This document shows positions 7,836 to 14,737 of a stretch of 17,752 nt of DNA, piece by piece. The translations under genes were made by a program, and so were the position numbers. Positions within the stretch are counted from its first letter, which is position 1. Every line of letters starts with the position of its first letter. The notes below the pieces were generated by a model. It saw only the letters and a program-made list of their open reading frames with translations. It was not told where the DNA came from and did no database searches. Source of the stretch: Calditrichia bacterium (lineage in GTDB: Bacteria > Calditrichota > Calditrichia > RBG-13-44-9 > J042); NCBI GenBank assembly GCA_030430345.1, contig JAUIFT010000005.1, positions 1-17,752 of the forward strand, written 5' to 3'.

Positions 7836-8513
7836 ATGTCTATTTTTAAAAATCTTTTTGCACAGTCTCCTTTTTCTCCATTGCAATCGCACATGGAAAA
7901 GGTCGCCAGCTGTGTAGAAAAACTGGATGCCCTTTTTGAAGCCTATTTCAAAAAGGATTTTGCAAAAATGAATGAGTTGGCCGACGAAATATCAGAAACA
8001 GAACACGCCGCAGATTTAACCAAAAACGAAATACGTAATCATTTGCCAAAAGGGCTATTCCTGGCAGTGAACCGCGGTGATTTGCTGGAAATCCTTGGCA
8101 TTCAGGATGATATCGCGGATAAAGCCGAAGATATCGGTATACTGATGACTCTCAAGGATAACCTGGACCCACTACCCGGCATGGAAGCTGAGTTTAAAAA
8201 TTTTCTGAAAAAGAATATGGAAGCCGTCGTCAGCACGCAAAATGTTATTCGGGAAATGGATGAATTACTGGAAGCTTCCTTTGGAGGAAAAGAAGCGGAG
8301 AAGGTAAAGTTGATGGTCGAAAGCGTCGCATATTTGGAACACGAAGCAGATATCCTTCAGCGGGAATTAAGCAAGAAATTATTCAATCATGGCGATACAA
8401 TGCCCTATACCAGCTTCACGCTTTGGATGAGTGTTTTGCGGGCGATCGCTGCACTGGGTAATTCATCTGAGAAATTGGCAAATCGCGTCCGGATGCTGCT
8501 GGACATCAAATAA
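7836..8513 (+). CDS. DUF47 / PhoU-like phosphate transport regulatory protein
   Basis: 225 residues, the usual length for the DUF47 (TIGR00153-like) family, a PhoU-related all-helical protein. It starts MSIFKNLFAQSPFSPLQSHM and has the family's helical segments: a DEISETEHAADLTKNEI acidic helix, then GDLLEILGIQDDIADKAEDI, and in the second half VAYLEHEADILQRELSKKLF. The E-x3-D acidic pairs in these helices are the metal-cluster motifs of PhoU folds. There is no signal peptide or membrane segment, so it is cytoplasmic. DUF47 genes are classically next to low-affinity phosphate transporter genes, and here a PiT gene begins 61 bp downstream. Its role is presumably control of the transporter. No Pho-box-like element was recognised upstream. 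Confidence 0.93.
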   Translation: MSIFKNLFAQSPFSPLQSHMEKVASCVEKLDALFEAYFKKDFAKMNELADEISETEHAADLTKNEIRNHLPKGLFLAVNRGDLLEILGIQDDIADKAEDIGILMTLKDNLDPLPGMEAEFKNFLKKNMEAVVSTQNVIREMDELLEASFGGKEAEKVKLMVESVAYLEHEADILQRELSKKLFNHGDTMPYTSFTLWMSVLRAIAALGNSSEKLANRVRMLLDIK

Positions 8514-8574
8514 AAGAGGCTAGATAAAAGTCCTTACGCGCCTGGGAGAGGTATGATAAATAGAAAGGGACAAC

Positions 8575-9999
8575 ATGGCATTTGAAACAATCATTTTAAT
8601 TATCGCGGTCGGCGGGGGATTTTATATGGCCTGGAGTATTGGTGCGAATGATGTCGCCAATGCGATGGGCACTTCGGTGGGGTCCGGCGCACTAACCGTT
8701 AAACAGGCGGTTATCATTGCTGCGGTGCTGGAATTTGCCGGGGCGTTTTTTGTCGGCACCCACGTAACGGAAACTGTCCGGAAAGGCATTATTAATCCGG
8801 AATTGTTTTTAGGAGTGGAAATGGATCTGGCGTTCGGGATGATCGGCGCCTTGCTCGCAGCGGCAATTTGGCTGCAATTGGCATCATACTTCGGTTGGCC
8901 GGTATCTACGACTCACTCTATTGTCGGGGCAGTATTGGGTTTTGGGGTGATGTATCATGGTATGGGTGCTGCCGATTGGCCGAAAGTTGGTTCCATCGTT
9001 GCCAGTTGGGTTGTATCACCGCTATTGTGTGGTACCATTGCTTTCCTCATTTTTATGCTCATTCGAAATTTGATATTTAATAGTGATGATCCGGTTAAAG
9101 CAGCCAAACGAATTACCCCTTACCTGGTATTTTTTGTCTTTGGCGTTCTCACCCTGACAATGGTTTTTAAAGGGTTGAAAAATTTGAAGTTGGATCTCGG
9201 ACTGTGGGAGTCCATCGGAGTTGCTTCTGTTGTAGGCTTAATTGCTTCACTGATTAGCAGTGTGTTGGTAAAGCGAATCAAAACGGATGAGGTGAAAGAC
9301 CGGGTAACGGTTCGCCAGAGTGCCCAGGTGAACAAACGCGTCAGCAAAGCGCTGGAGCAATTAAATAAAGGAGCGGCACAGGCGTCCGGTGAAATTAAAA
9401 TGCAGCTGGAATCGGCAATTCAGAACCTGGAAACCATCGAAAGCGAAATGGAAGATGGAACGGTGGTGGAGCAGGGCCGGGCGGACTACCGAACGGTTGA
9501 AAGAATTTTCGTTTATTTGCAGATTCTCAGCGCGGCTTTTGTTGCTTTTGCGCATGGCGCCAATGATGTCGCCAATGCGGTGGGACCACTGGCCGCAGTT
9601 ATAACCATTGTTACAACCGGTGCAGTGGCCATGAAATCTGCGGTTCCGCTTTGGGTGCTCGGCTTGGGAGGCGTGGGTATTGTTATTGGTTTGGCAACCT
9701 GGGGATGGCGAGTAATGTTAACCATTGGTAAAAAGATTACCGAGCTGACCCCAACCCGCGGTTTCTGTGCGGAATTTGCCGCGGCAACCACTATCGTTAT
9801 TGCTTCCAAGCTGGGACTGCCGATCAGCACAACCCATACCCTCGTCGGGGGCGTATTAGGTGTTGGCCTTGCCCGGGGAATAAGCGCGCTGAATCTGCGA
9901 GTAGTAACAAATATTATTATCTCATGGGTTGTTACAATTCCGGCTGGCGCTATTGGTGCAATTGTTATCTATCAAATTCTCAAACTCATCTTCGGATAA
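8575..9999 (+). CDS. PiT-family inorganic phosphate transporter
   Basis: 474 residues with two homologous halves, as in all PiT carriers. Each half has the signature GANDVANA (residues 23-30 and 328-335) and a downstream STTH motif (111-114 in GWPVSTTHSIVG; 418-421 in GLPISTTHTLVG). About ten to eleven membrane helices are visible. The halves are separated by a charged, helical cytoplasmic loop (about 234-310) rich in Glu, Gln and Lys. The family imports phosphate, generally as a neutral metal-phosphate complex with protons, or with sodium in some lineages; the coupling ion cannot be told here. The ATG at 8575 has GAAAGGGA a few bases upstream. It is co-directional with the DUF47 gene and followed by a strong terminator, so these two genes form a complete phosphate-uptake operon. 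Confidence 0.96.
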   Translation: MAFETIILIIAVGGGFYMAWSIGANDVANAMGTSVGSGALTVKQAVIIAAVLEFAGAFFVGTHVTETVRKGIINPELFLGVEMDLAFGMIGALLAAAIWLQLASYFGWPVSTTHSIVGAVLGFGVMYHGMGAADWPKVGSIVASWVVSPLLCGTIAFLIFMLIRNLIFNSDDPVKAAKRITPYLVFFVFGVLTLTMVFKGLKNLKLDLGLWESIGVASVVGLIASLISSVLVKRIKTDEVKDRVTVRQSAQVNKRVSKALEQLNKGAAQASGEIKMQLESAIQNLETIESEMEDGTVVEQGRADYRTVERIFVYLQILSAAFVAFAHGANDVANAVGPLAAVITIVTTGAVAMKSAVPLWVLGLGGVGIVIGLATWGWRVMLTIGKKITELTPTRGFCAEFAAATTIVIASKLGLPISTTHTLVGGVLGVGLARGISALNLRVVTNIIISWVVTIPAGAIGAIVIYQILKLIFG

Positions 10000-10041
10000 T
10001 ATTAACCTTTTTATTATATCCTATGTCAAATAACAAAAAAG

Positions 10042-10073
10042 CGCCGGTTAGTTATTTTAACCGGCGTTTTTTT
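10042..10073 (+). terminator. Rho-independent terminator of the phosphate operon
   Basis: CGCCGGTTA (10042-10050) pairs perfectly with TAACCGGCG (10058-10066) over a 7-base loop, followed by seven T residues (10067-10073). An A-run precedes the stem, so it may also work for the opposite strand. It lies 43 bp after the transporter stop codon. Confidence 0.95.
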
Positions 10074-10341
10074 GTTAGCCTGCCAAAAAGCCAATGTTCG
10101 CAATGTTTATTTGTGCCCGTTTTGTAGCTCAATTTGAAGTGTTTTGGGAACGATTGATACTCTTGCCCGATGGGAGAAATGTTCGTCTCTTTAATAGATA
10201 TTAAAGCCGTCCGGTAGCTGGCAAATATATTGAGCGAAATTGCCCCTTGATTTTCCCTTTCTGAAAAAAACAGATCAAAAAAGAAATCTTTCCGTATATC
10301 CGCAACAGAGATATTAAAGAAAAAAATCCGGAAGGAATAAA
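10074..10341. other. Intergenic region upstream of the metallopeptidase
   Basis: 268 bp between the terminator and the peptidase start. It is AT-rich toward its 3' end and contains the ribosome binding site GAAGGA (10331-10336) five bases before ATG 10342. I see no RNA gene, no repeat and no clearly assignable promoter. Confidence 0.5.
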
Positions 10342-11283
10342 ATGAATATTGACCAACCTTTTTTCTCCCCGCTCCGGCGGATCGTTTTGATCGTTGTGTT
10401 GGTTGGCAGTTCCGCGCTGCTTGCGCAAATGCCGCCACATCAAACTGTGCTGGCGTTGCAGCCTGGTGTTGATGAAAATGGTTTGCCCACACAGCACTGG
10501 CTTAAAGCAATTGAAAAGCGCCATAATGCAGAGGTGCTCACCGGATTTGCGAAAACCGCCCGGCGGTATAATAGTGCCGAGACCCGCTGGCTGCAGTTAA
10601 TCACCAAAAAATTGCCAGTCTGGACGACGATGGTTGACAGCATGCGAATACCTTTTAGCGATATACCCGCACCGGATACCGTGTATATTCTACCGGGAAA
10701 TCAGGGCGGCAGCGATGCCTTCGTCTCTGCGCCAATCACTATCTGCTTCAATCTGGAGAAGTTGGGGCAGTTTTACGGCGCGGCGACATCAGCGGCAAAT
10801 GATGACCACATTGACCGCTTCTTCGCCCATGAGTTTACCCACGTGCTCCACAAAGTGTGGCGGCGCCAAAATTCGCAAAAAATTGAAACGCCATTGGAAA
10901 GAGCACTGTGGGAATGCATGACGGAAGGACTGGGTAATTATCGCTCTCTATCCGGGAAATGGCAGGATGGCAATGGCAACCTTTCGGCGCATGCCAATAA
11001 GGTGCTCGATCGGTTGCAGCCAATATTTGCGGCGCGGATGTCCGCACTGGCGACGGCAAATGAAGTGGAAGCTGATAGTTTACTGAAAGGGTTATCGACG
11101 GGGAAATTCGAGCGGAAATGGGGCGCTCTCCCGGTGGCGCTTTGGTTAGCGCAGGAAGCACAGGGCAATGATGAAAATCTTCGCCCCTGGGTAAACGCCG
11201 GTCCTTCAGGCATCCTCAAGCTGGCCCGAAAATACCTCCCGGAGGAGCTACAAAAAAAGTTACCGATATACGAAACTAATTAG
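10342..11283 (+). CDS. Secreted HExxH zinc metallopeptidase (gluzincin-like)
   Basis: 313 residues. The N-terminus has a signal peptide: basic LRR, then hydrophobic IVLIVVLVGSSALLA, with a likely cut after LLAQ near residue 29. The zinc motif HEFTH is at residues 163-167; Glu164 would be the catalytic base. A second conserved segment, ECMTEGLGNYRS (191-202), about 24-28 residues downstream, supplies a glutamate (Glu195 by analogy with 'EG' motifs) as third zinc ligand, the gluzincin arrangement. This resembles DUF2268-type predicted zinc proteases, but the exact family was not established. The protein is expected in the periplasm or outside the cell, acting on unknown substrates. GAAGGA five bases upstream supports the ATG. 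It is a single-gene unit with a terminator before it and a converging gene after it. Confidence 0.8.
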   Translation: MNIDQPFFSPLRRIVLIVVLVGSSALLAQMPPHQTVLALQPGVDENGLPTQHWLKAIEKRHNAEVLTGFAKTARRYNSAETRWLQLITKKLPVWTTMVDSMRIPFSDIPAPDTVYILPGNQGGSDAFVSAPITICFNLEKLGQFYGAATSAANDDHIDRFFAHEFTHVLHKVWRRQNSQKIETPLERALWECMTEGLGNYRSLSGKWQDGNGNLSAHANKVLDRLQPIFAARMSALATANEVEADSLLKGLSTGKFERKWGALPVALWLAQEAQGNDENLRPWVNAGPSGILKLARKYLPEELQKKLPIYETN

Positions 11284-11308
11284 TGGCTAATGAGCCAATG
11301 CCCATTCC

Positions 11309-11343
11309 CCCTTCGAACAGGCTCAGGGTGAATGGAGGCTTTT
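11309..11343. repeat. Dispersed repeat copy 1 (CCCTTCG-acagg-CTCAGG type)
   Basis: This 35-nt segment in the gap between two convergent genes matches positions 13336-13369, the same strand, with one extra A and two substitutions (AGGGTGA here, AGGATGA there; GGCTTTT here, GGTTTTT there). The core is a well-known intergenic repeat type with self-complementary ends (CACCCT-like and AGGGTG). The rest of the 113-bp gap (11284-11396) shows nothing else. Confidence 0.8.
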
Positions 11344-11396
11344 CCTGGGGACCATTTAATTGCCCCTGCCACTGTACATTCCTTCGGGACCACTGC

Positions 11397-12173
11397 CTAC
11401 TCAAAAACCAGCGCTCCAAAAAATTCCGGTAAATGAAAATTCGGTCCAGGGAAATCCACCTCCGCCCAGGTGAGCCAATGCGGTGCCGAAGTGGCGTCTG
11501 CACACTTGTGGAAATTGGCGCGCCAGACTGTCCGGGAAACCGGCGTTTCCAGACGGGTATAGTTGGCCAGCACGCTAAAGGGCAGACGATATTCTACCGT
11601 CCAGATGGTTGGCTCACTGATTTCCGGATCGACAATCTCCGGAAGAGAGTGCGCAACAGTCACTGCCGAGAAATGATCCGCGGAAACCGGCGTAACATCG
11701 GTTTTCCGTTTAAGCTGATGCATAAACAGCGCTTGCCCACCGCAATTCATTTCCAGGTTAAAATAGCCGGCAGCAATATCTGCGCCCGGGGTAAAAAAGA
11801 ATTCAACGCAGCTATCGCGATAAACCGGTCCCTGGTAGCCATCCGCGACGGCGCGAACATATTTGTCTTGCACCCGGAAAATCACGTAGATTGCCTGATC
11901 GTCGTAGCGGAGTTTCGCTTCAGTGATGGGAAAATGCGCCGGTTCTTCGCCCATGTGATGCGTCAGGGAGAGTGCCGCTACATCCTGCCAAAATGGTTTT
12001 TCCCAATCAGCGTCGATAACCGCCGCTGCACTGGCGCGTTGCACGGTATACACGCTCTCTCCTTTTTCGTTTTCGTTGGCGCAGGACATGACGATTAAGA
12101 ATAGCAAGCCGCCAAATATAACGCTGATCAAGTTTTTAGGCAATTTTAAAGATCGTATGTGCTTCACTCGCAT
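11397..12173 (-). CDS. CBM9-like carbohydrate-binding lipoprotein
   Basis: 258 residues. Residues 1-31 form a lipoprotein signal peptide (basic start, hydrophobic ISVIFGGLLFLIVMS, then Cys31 in VMSC). Residues about 40-258 resemble the carbohydrate-binding module family 9-like fold: AKLRYDDQAIYVIFRVQDKY, then GPVYRDSCVEFFFTP and GYFNLEMNCGGQALF, with a late WTVEYRLPF strand and a C-terminal GALVFE. The D-S-C-V-E-F-F and Y-F-N-x-E-x-N-C blocks are characteristic of the CBM9-like family. In other bacteria such modules sit on xylan- or glycan-active proteins or occur alone as lipoproteins. No catalytic domain is present, so sugar binding at the outer membrane is the likely role. No strong Shine-Dalgarno precedes ATG 12173, so the start could be slightly different. 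It converges on the metallopeptidase gene. Confidence 0.85.
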   Translation of the reverse strand: MRVKHIRSLKLPKNLISVIFGGLLFLIVMSCANENEKGESVYTVQRASAAAVIDADWEKPFWQDVAALSLTHHMGEEPAHFPITEAKLRYDDQAIYVIFRVQDKYVRAVADGYQGPVYRDSCVEFFFTPGADIAAGYFNLEMNCGGQALFMHQLKRKTDVTPVSADHFSAVTVAHSLPEIVDPEISEPTIWTVEYRLPFSVLANYTRLETPVSRTVWRANFHKCADATSAPHWLTWAEVDFPGPNFHLPEFFGALVFE

Positions 12174-12218
12174 GGCAGGTAAACCCTTCGCTTTCGACCC
12201 TGGATAGTGGCTAATTTT

Positions 12219-12320
12219 TTAGCCGCGGATGTTCACAGGTAAACACGGATTAGAAAAATAAACAAGGAATAAAATTCGAAATATTTTCATCCGTGAAGAT
12301 CAGTGCTTATCTGTGGCTAA
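12219..12320. repeat. Imperfect inverted repeat, 32-nt arms, at the edge of the toxin island
   Basis: The left arm (12219-12250) begins TTAGCCGCGGATGTTCACAG; the right arm (12289-12320) ends CTGTGGCTAA. Reverse-complement comparison gives about 22 of 32 matches, with perfect ends (TTAGCC and CACGGAT). An AT-rich 38-nt centre separates them. Each arm is itself a run of similar CACnGAT-like subunits. This recalls the widespread intergenic repeat that reads 'ATCCGTG...CTGTGGCTAA' in many bacteria (recollection). The right arm overlaps the 3' end of the 197-residue gene and supplies its stop codon (12307-12309). Confidence 0.85.
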
Positions 12321-12900
12321 TTTTCAATCGCCGTTTAATTTTTTCGTTCAACTCATGACGGGTGCTGCGATAGAATATCTTTTCCGTATTCATCGCTTCC
12401 TGAAACTTCAGGAGCACATCGGTTGGCAATTCCAGTATTAGCATGTCGATCGGCCACCAGATATTGATGGTTGCAAAAGTCTTTAACTGGTCAAGAGCTT
12501 CTGCAGATGCCCATTCATATTTGCCTTCATTAATATTTCTTCGAAGCTGATTTAACTTTAGTCTGGCAGTCAACTGACGGTAACTCCACTCATCCGGTTG
12601 CAAATGAGATTGTAATGCCTTACACTGCTGATCACTGATCTGCTTTTTCTCCGCCAAAGTGCCGATAATGTTGCGCGTGCTAAACAAATGGAGATGCTGG
12701 AGAAGTTGCTGGACGTCTGCAATGGAAAGTTGCGATGATTCCTTTATTTTCCGTTCCCAGAATTCCGCAAAGGCGTAGCTCTTGACTGAATCGGGATCGA
12801 ATTCTTTTTGTAATTCGAGTATGCGAGTCTTTAGTATTTCGGAAGAAACAGTTTCTTCAAAAATGTTTATCAGGTCTTCCGTTGGTAAACTTTCGAACAT
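12307..12900 (-). CDS. Hypothetical all-helical protein, 197 aa, in the toxin island
   Basis: I do not recognise this protein. It is predicted to be almost entirely helical, acidic in its first half and basic near its end, with no signal peptide or membrane helix. Features include ELQKEFDPDSVKSYAFAEFW, VQQLLQHLHLF, a tryptophan-rich NIWWPIDMLILELP and a basic tail, KIKRRLK. Its ATG follows the stop of the 82-residue gene by two bases (TAATAATG), so the two are translationally coupled. Position at the downstream end of a polymorphic-toxin locus makes an immunity or orphan-immunity role possible, but nothing in the sequence proves it. The final residues ISHR come from the right arm of the repeat at 12219-12320, so the natural C-terminus was probably different. 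Confidence 0.65.
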   Translation of the reverse strand: MFESLPTEDLINIFEETVSSEILKTRILELQKEFDPDSVKSYAFAEFWERKIKESSQLSIADVQQLLQHLHLFSTRNIIGTLAEKKQISDQQCKALQSHLQPDEWSYRQLTARLKLNQLRRNINEGKYEWASAEALDQLKTFATINIWWPIDMLILELPTDVLLKFQEAMNTEKIFYRSTRHELNEKIKRRLKISHR

Positions 12901-12902
12901 TA

Positions 12903-13151
12903 TTAGACACTTTCAATGCGATGTATATAAATGCCATGGGTTGAATCTTTCTTGAAGAAAATATTGCCGGCATCGTTGGGAGATATTGCAAAGCCATCGT
13001 CTTTCCGGAAGTTCGCTTGCGCCGAAATCAGTTCACTTAAAAAGATGAGTGGTTTTGTATCTCCTGCCAGAAAGACTGTGTCTGCTTCAACCCATACTTT
13101 CATGGCGATTTCTTCTTTCGCGTGTGTTTCACATATTTTATCGGGTGACAT
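12903..13151 (-). CDS. Hypothetical small protein, 82 aa, coupled to the 197-aa gene
   Basis: A small soluble protein that I do not recognise. The start at ATG 13151 is chosen because GAGGA (13157-13161) lies five bases upstream; an in-frame ATG at 13163 would include that Shine-Dalgarno as codons. The sequence alternates strands and one helix: MKVWVEADTVFLAG, a helix LIFLSELISAQANF, then DDGFAISPNDAGNIFF and HGIYIHRIE. There are no Cys-pair or HExxH-type motifs, signal peptide or membrane segment. It overlaps nothing and sits two bases before the 197-residue gene, so they are made from one transcript. It could be a small immunity protein or a partner of the following protein (inference from location only). 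Confidence 0.65.
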   Translation of the reverse strand: MSPDKICETHAKEEIAMKVWVEADTVFLAGDTKPLIFLSELISAQANFRKDDGFAISPNDAGNIFFKKDSTHGIYIHRIESV

Positions 13152-13156
13152 ATTGT

Positions 13157-13161
13157 TCCTC
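13157..13161 (-). promoter_or_regulatory. Ribosome binding site deciding the 82-aa start
   Basis: GAGGA on the minus strand, five bases before ATG 13151; it favours this start over the ATG at 13163. Confidence 0.6.
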
Positions 13162-13335
13162 ATATTTAATGTTTCTTTGTTGTTTAAATTTTATTTATTA
13201 AATGTTTATGATAGGGCGGGAGTTGCGCTGTGAAATCCCCCGATTCCTATTCACTCTGAGCCCATTGCCAAGCTTAGGATGTATTTGTCGAATAGGGAAA
13301 GTTCTTCTAGACCGGTAATGTCTTATATTCTTTCA

Positions 13336-13369
13336 CCCTTCGACAGGCTCAGGATGAATGGAGGTTTTT
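13336..13369. repeat. Dispersed repeat copy 2 inside the toxin island
   Basis: This 34-nt segment begins CCCTTCGACAGGCTCAGGAT and is a near-copy of 11309-11343. It is preceded by TTCA, so the ends TCACCCT and AGGATGA are nearly complementary and could form a hairpin. It lies in a 259-bp non-coding gap (13164-13422) between the 82-residue gene and the roughly 100-residue gene, and may mark a boundary between two gene cassettes. The remainder of that gap is AT-rich at 13164-13205 and otherwise featureless. Confidence 0.8.
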
Positions 13370-13422
13370 ACACTGATAATACAGGTTGTTTTATTGAAGC
13401 AATGTTCTGAAAGCTGCCCTGC

Positions 13423-13725
13423 TTAATCTTCCCATCCATGGAATTCGCCGTAGTAAACTTCCCCTGAATTCCGAAATAGAGATACCTTTTCTGTGGAAAC
13501 CGATTCCGTTGTTTGAAATTCAGCTATCTCAATCTCGTAAGTTTCATTGATAGCGACAATTACATATTTGTCTGCTGAAAGTGCTTCCCGTACTTTCTTC
13601 TCTGCCAGGGAAGATGAATTGGCAAAAGTATAGCAGTTAATCATTGCCCCTTGAAGATTCGCAGGCATTTTACAACCTTGGCCTGGTTTAACTTCGACAT
13701 CAATATAATAGAGTTGATCGCTCAT
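13423..13725 (-). CDS. Hypothetical protein, about 100 aa, third gene of the orphan toxin cassette
   Basis: A small soluble protein that I do not recognise. From the internal ATG at 13725 it is 100 residues (MSDQLYYIDVEVKPGQGCKM...); from ATG 13746 it would be 107. Neither start has a strong Shine-Dalgarno, but the shorter one begins where the folded part appears to begin. Visible elements are strand YYIDVEVK, GAMINCYTFANSSSLAEKKV (strand then helix), strand KYVIVAINETYEIEIAEF, and an acidic, aromatic end VYYGEFHGWED. The gene follows the 319-residue gene by 15-36 bases in the same direction, so it belongs to the same transcript. A second immunity protein or an accessory of the orphan Rhs tip is possible (inference). 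Confidence 0.65.
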   Translation of the reverse strand: MSDQLYYIDVEVKPGQGCKMPANLQGAMINCYTFANSSSLAEKKVREALSADKYVIVAINETYEIEIAEFQTTESVSTEKVSLFRNSGEVYYGEFHGWED

Positions 13726-13761
13726 TTTTCCATTACCTGCATTCATAAAATACTATAAGAA

Positions 13762-14721
13762 TTATCCTTTTTGAAGGGCGCGAATCTTAAGCCGATGATA
13801 AACTCTCCAGATTGAGGATAGGGGAGTGGCCATAATCGCCAGACCATTATTCTCTGAAATCTCAAGTTCTACTTCCGGCAGCTGATCGCAAATCTCAATT
13901 AGAAGATGCTCACATTCTTCAGGAGAAAGCTTTTTTAGTTCAGTCGCCTCCTGCCAGCAAAGGTTTTGCAAAAAATCGATGATACTCTCTTCATAAGCGG
14001 AACTATCAAATTGCTGAAAGAATTGAAGCTTATCGGTAATTTGTGATGGTGAAGATTCCCCGGCATTTTCAGCGGATAGCAGTTCGGGGATAGTAGCGCC
14101 CTGATTGAATTCTCTGTAAATGTGTAGAAAATCCCGCAAAAATCCCTGAGCATCCCGGTGATATAACATTACACAACCAGCGCCGGAAGGCCAACCACCC
14201 TCCAAATACATTGCAGCATGATCGATAGATGATTTAATATCTTTTTCCTTTTCCGAAATGCCACAAATTTCCAGAAACAATTGCCGCCAGTCTTCCGAAA
14301 CTTGCCGAGCCGTTTCGCTATTCAACGCCTGCTTTCCGTGGGAGTTCTCCAGCCTTATCAAGGGACGATGAATATCGGAATACGCTACAGTAATGCTAAT
14401 TGGGCCATCAATCGCCACTTCTATGCCATTCTCAAATGAATGCCCTTTCAGATTAAGTGATAACCAAATCTTTTGCCCGGATAGCGAGCGATAGTCCATT
14501 TCGATTTGTAGCGCTTTATCAGATGGAAAGATTGTTTCCACAAACGCATTTAAATCAGCCGCTTTAAAATAAATAGCCTGTTCATTTTTAAACCAATATT
14601 TATCATGGGTTTGAACTTTATTGACATTGCCACTTCGTTTAAGGCGTTCCAGAGTCTCTATAAAAACCCTAGGAGCACTGTTATTGATTGGAAGTAGCGA
14701 TATAGTTATAATTGTACTCAT
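13762..14721 (-). CDS. Hypothetical 319-aa protein, candidate immunity protein of the orphan Rhs tip
   Basis: 319 residues from ATG 14721 (MSTIITISLLPINNSAPRVF). This start is chosen because AGGA (14729-14732) lies seven bases upstream and because the longer frame to 14769 would overlap the preceding Rhs gene. Only 16 bases separate it from the stop of the Rhs tip at 14738, the usual position for a cognate immunity gene. The N-terminal half is strand-rich (QIEMDYRSLSGQKIWLSLNL, ISITVAYSD); the C-terminal half is helical with WRQLFLEICG, FFQQFDSSAYEESIIDFL and acidic PEECEHLLIEICDQLPEVEL. It is net acidic, soluble, without a signal peptide. I do not recognise the family. It is large for an immunity protein. 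The acidic character would suit neutralising a nuclease (inference). Confidence 0.75.
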   Translation of the reverse strand: MSTIITISLLPINNSAPRVFIETLERLKRSGNVNKVQTHDKYWFKNEQAIYFKAADLNAFVETIFPSDKALQIEMDYRSLSGQKIWLSLNLKGHSFENGIEVAIDGPISITVAYSDIHRPLIRLENSHGKQALNSETARQVSEDWRQLFLEICGISEKEKDIKSSIDHAAMYLEGGWPSGAGCVMLYHRDAQGFLRDFLHIYREFNQGATIPELLSAENAGESSPSQITDKLQFFQQFDSSAYEESIIDFLQNLCWQEATELKKLSPEECEHLLIEICDQLPEVELEISENNGLAIMATPLSSIWRVYHRLKIRALQKG

Positions 14722-14737
14722 TGACACGTCCTGTTCG

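Noticed and set aside
11433..12098. A 221-codon plus-strand frame opposite the CBM9-like gene
   Set aside because: It is antisense to a gene with a clear lipoprotein signal and family motifs; its translation shows no domain.
12219..12320. Possible CRISPR or attachment site from repeated CACnGAT-like subunits
   Set aside because: The subunits are short, imperfect and without regular spacers; the overall structure is an inverted repeat of a common intergenic type.
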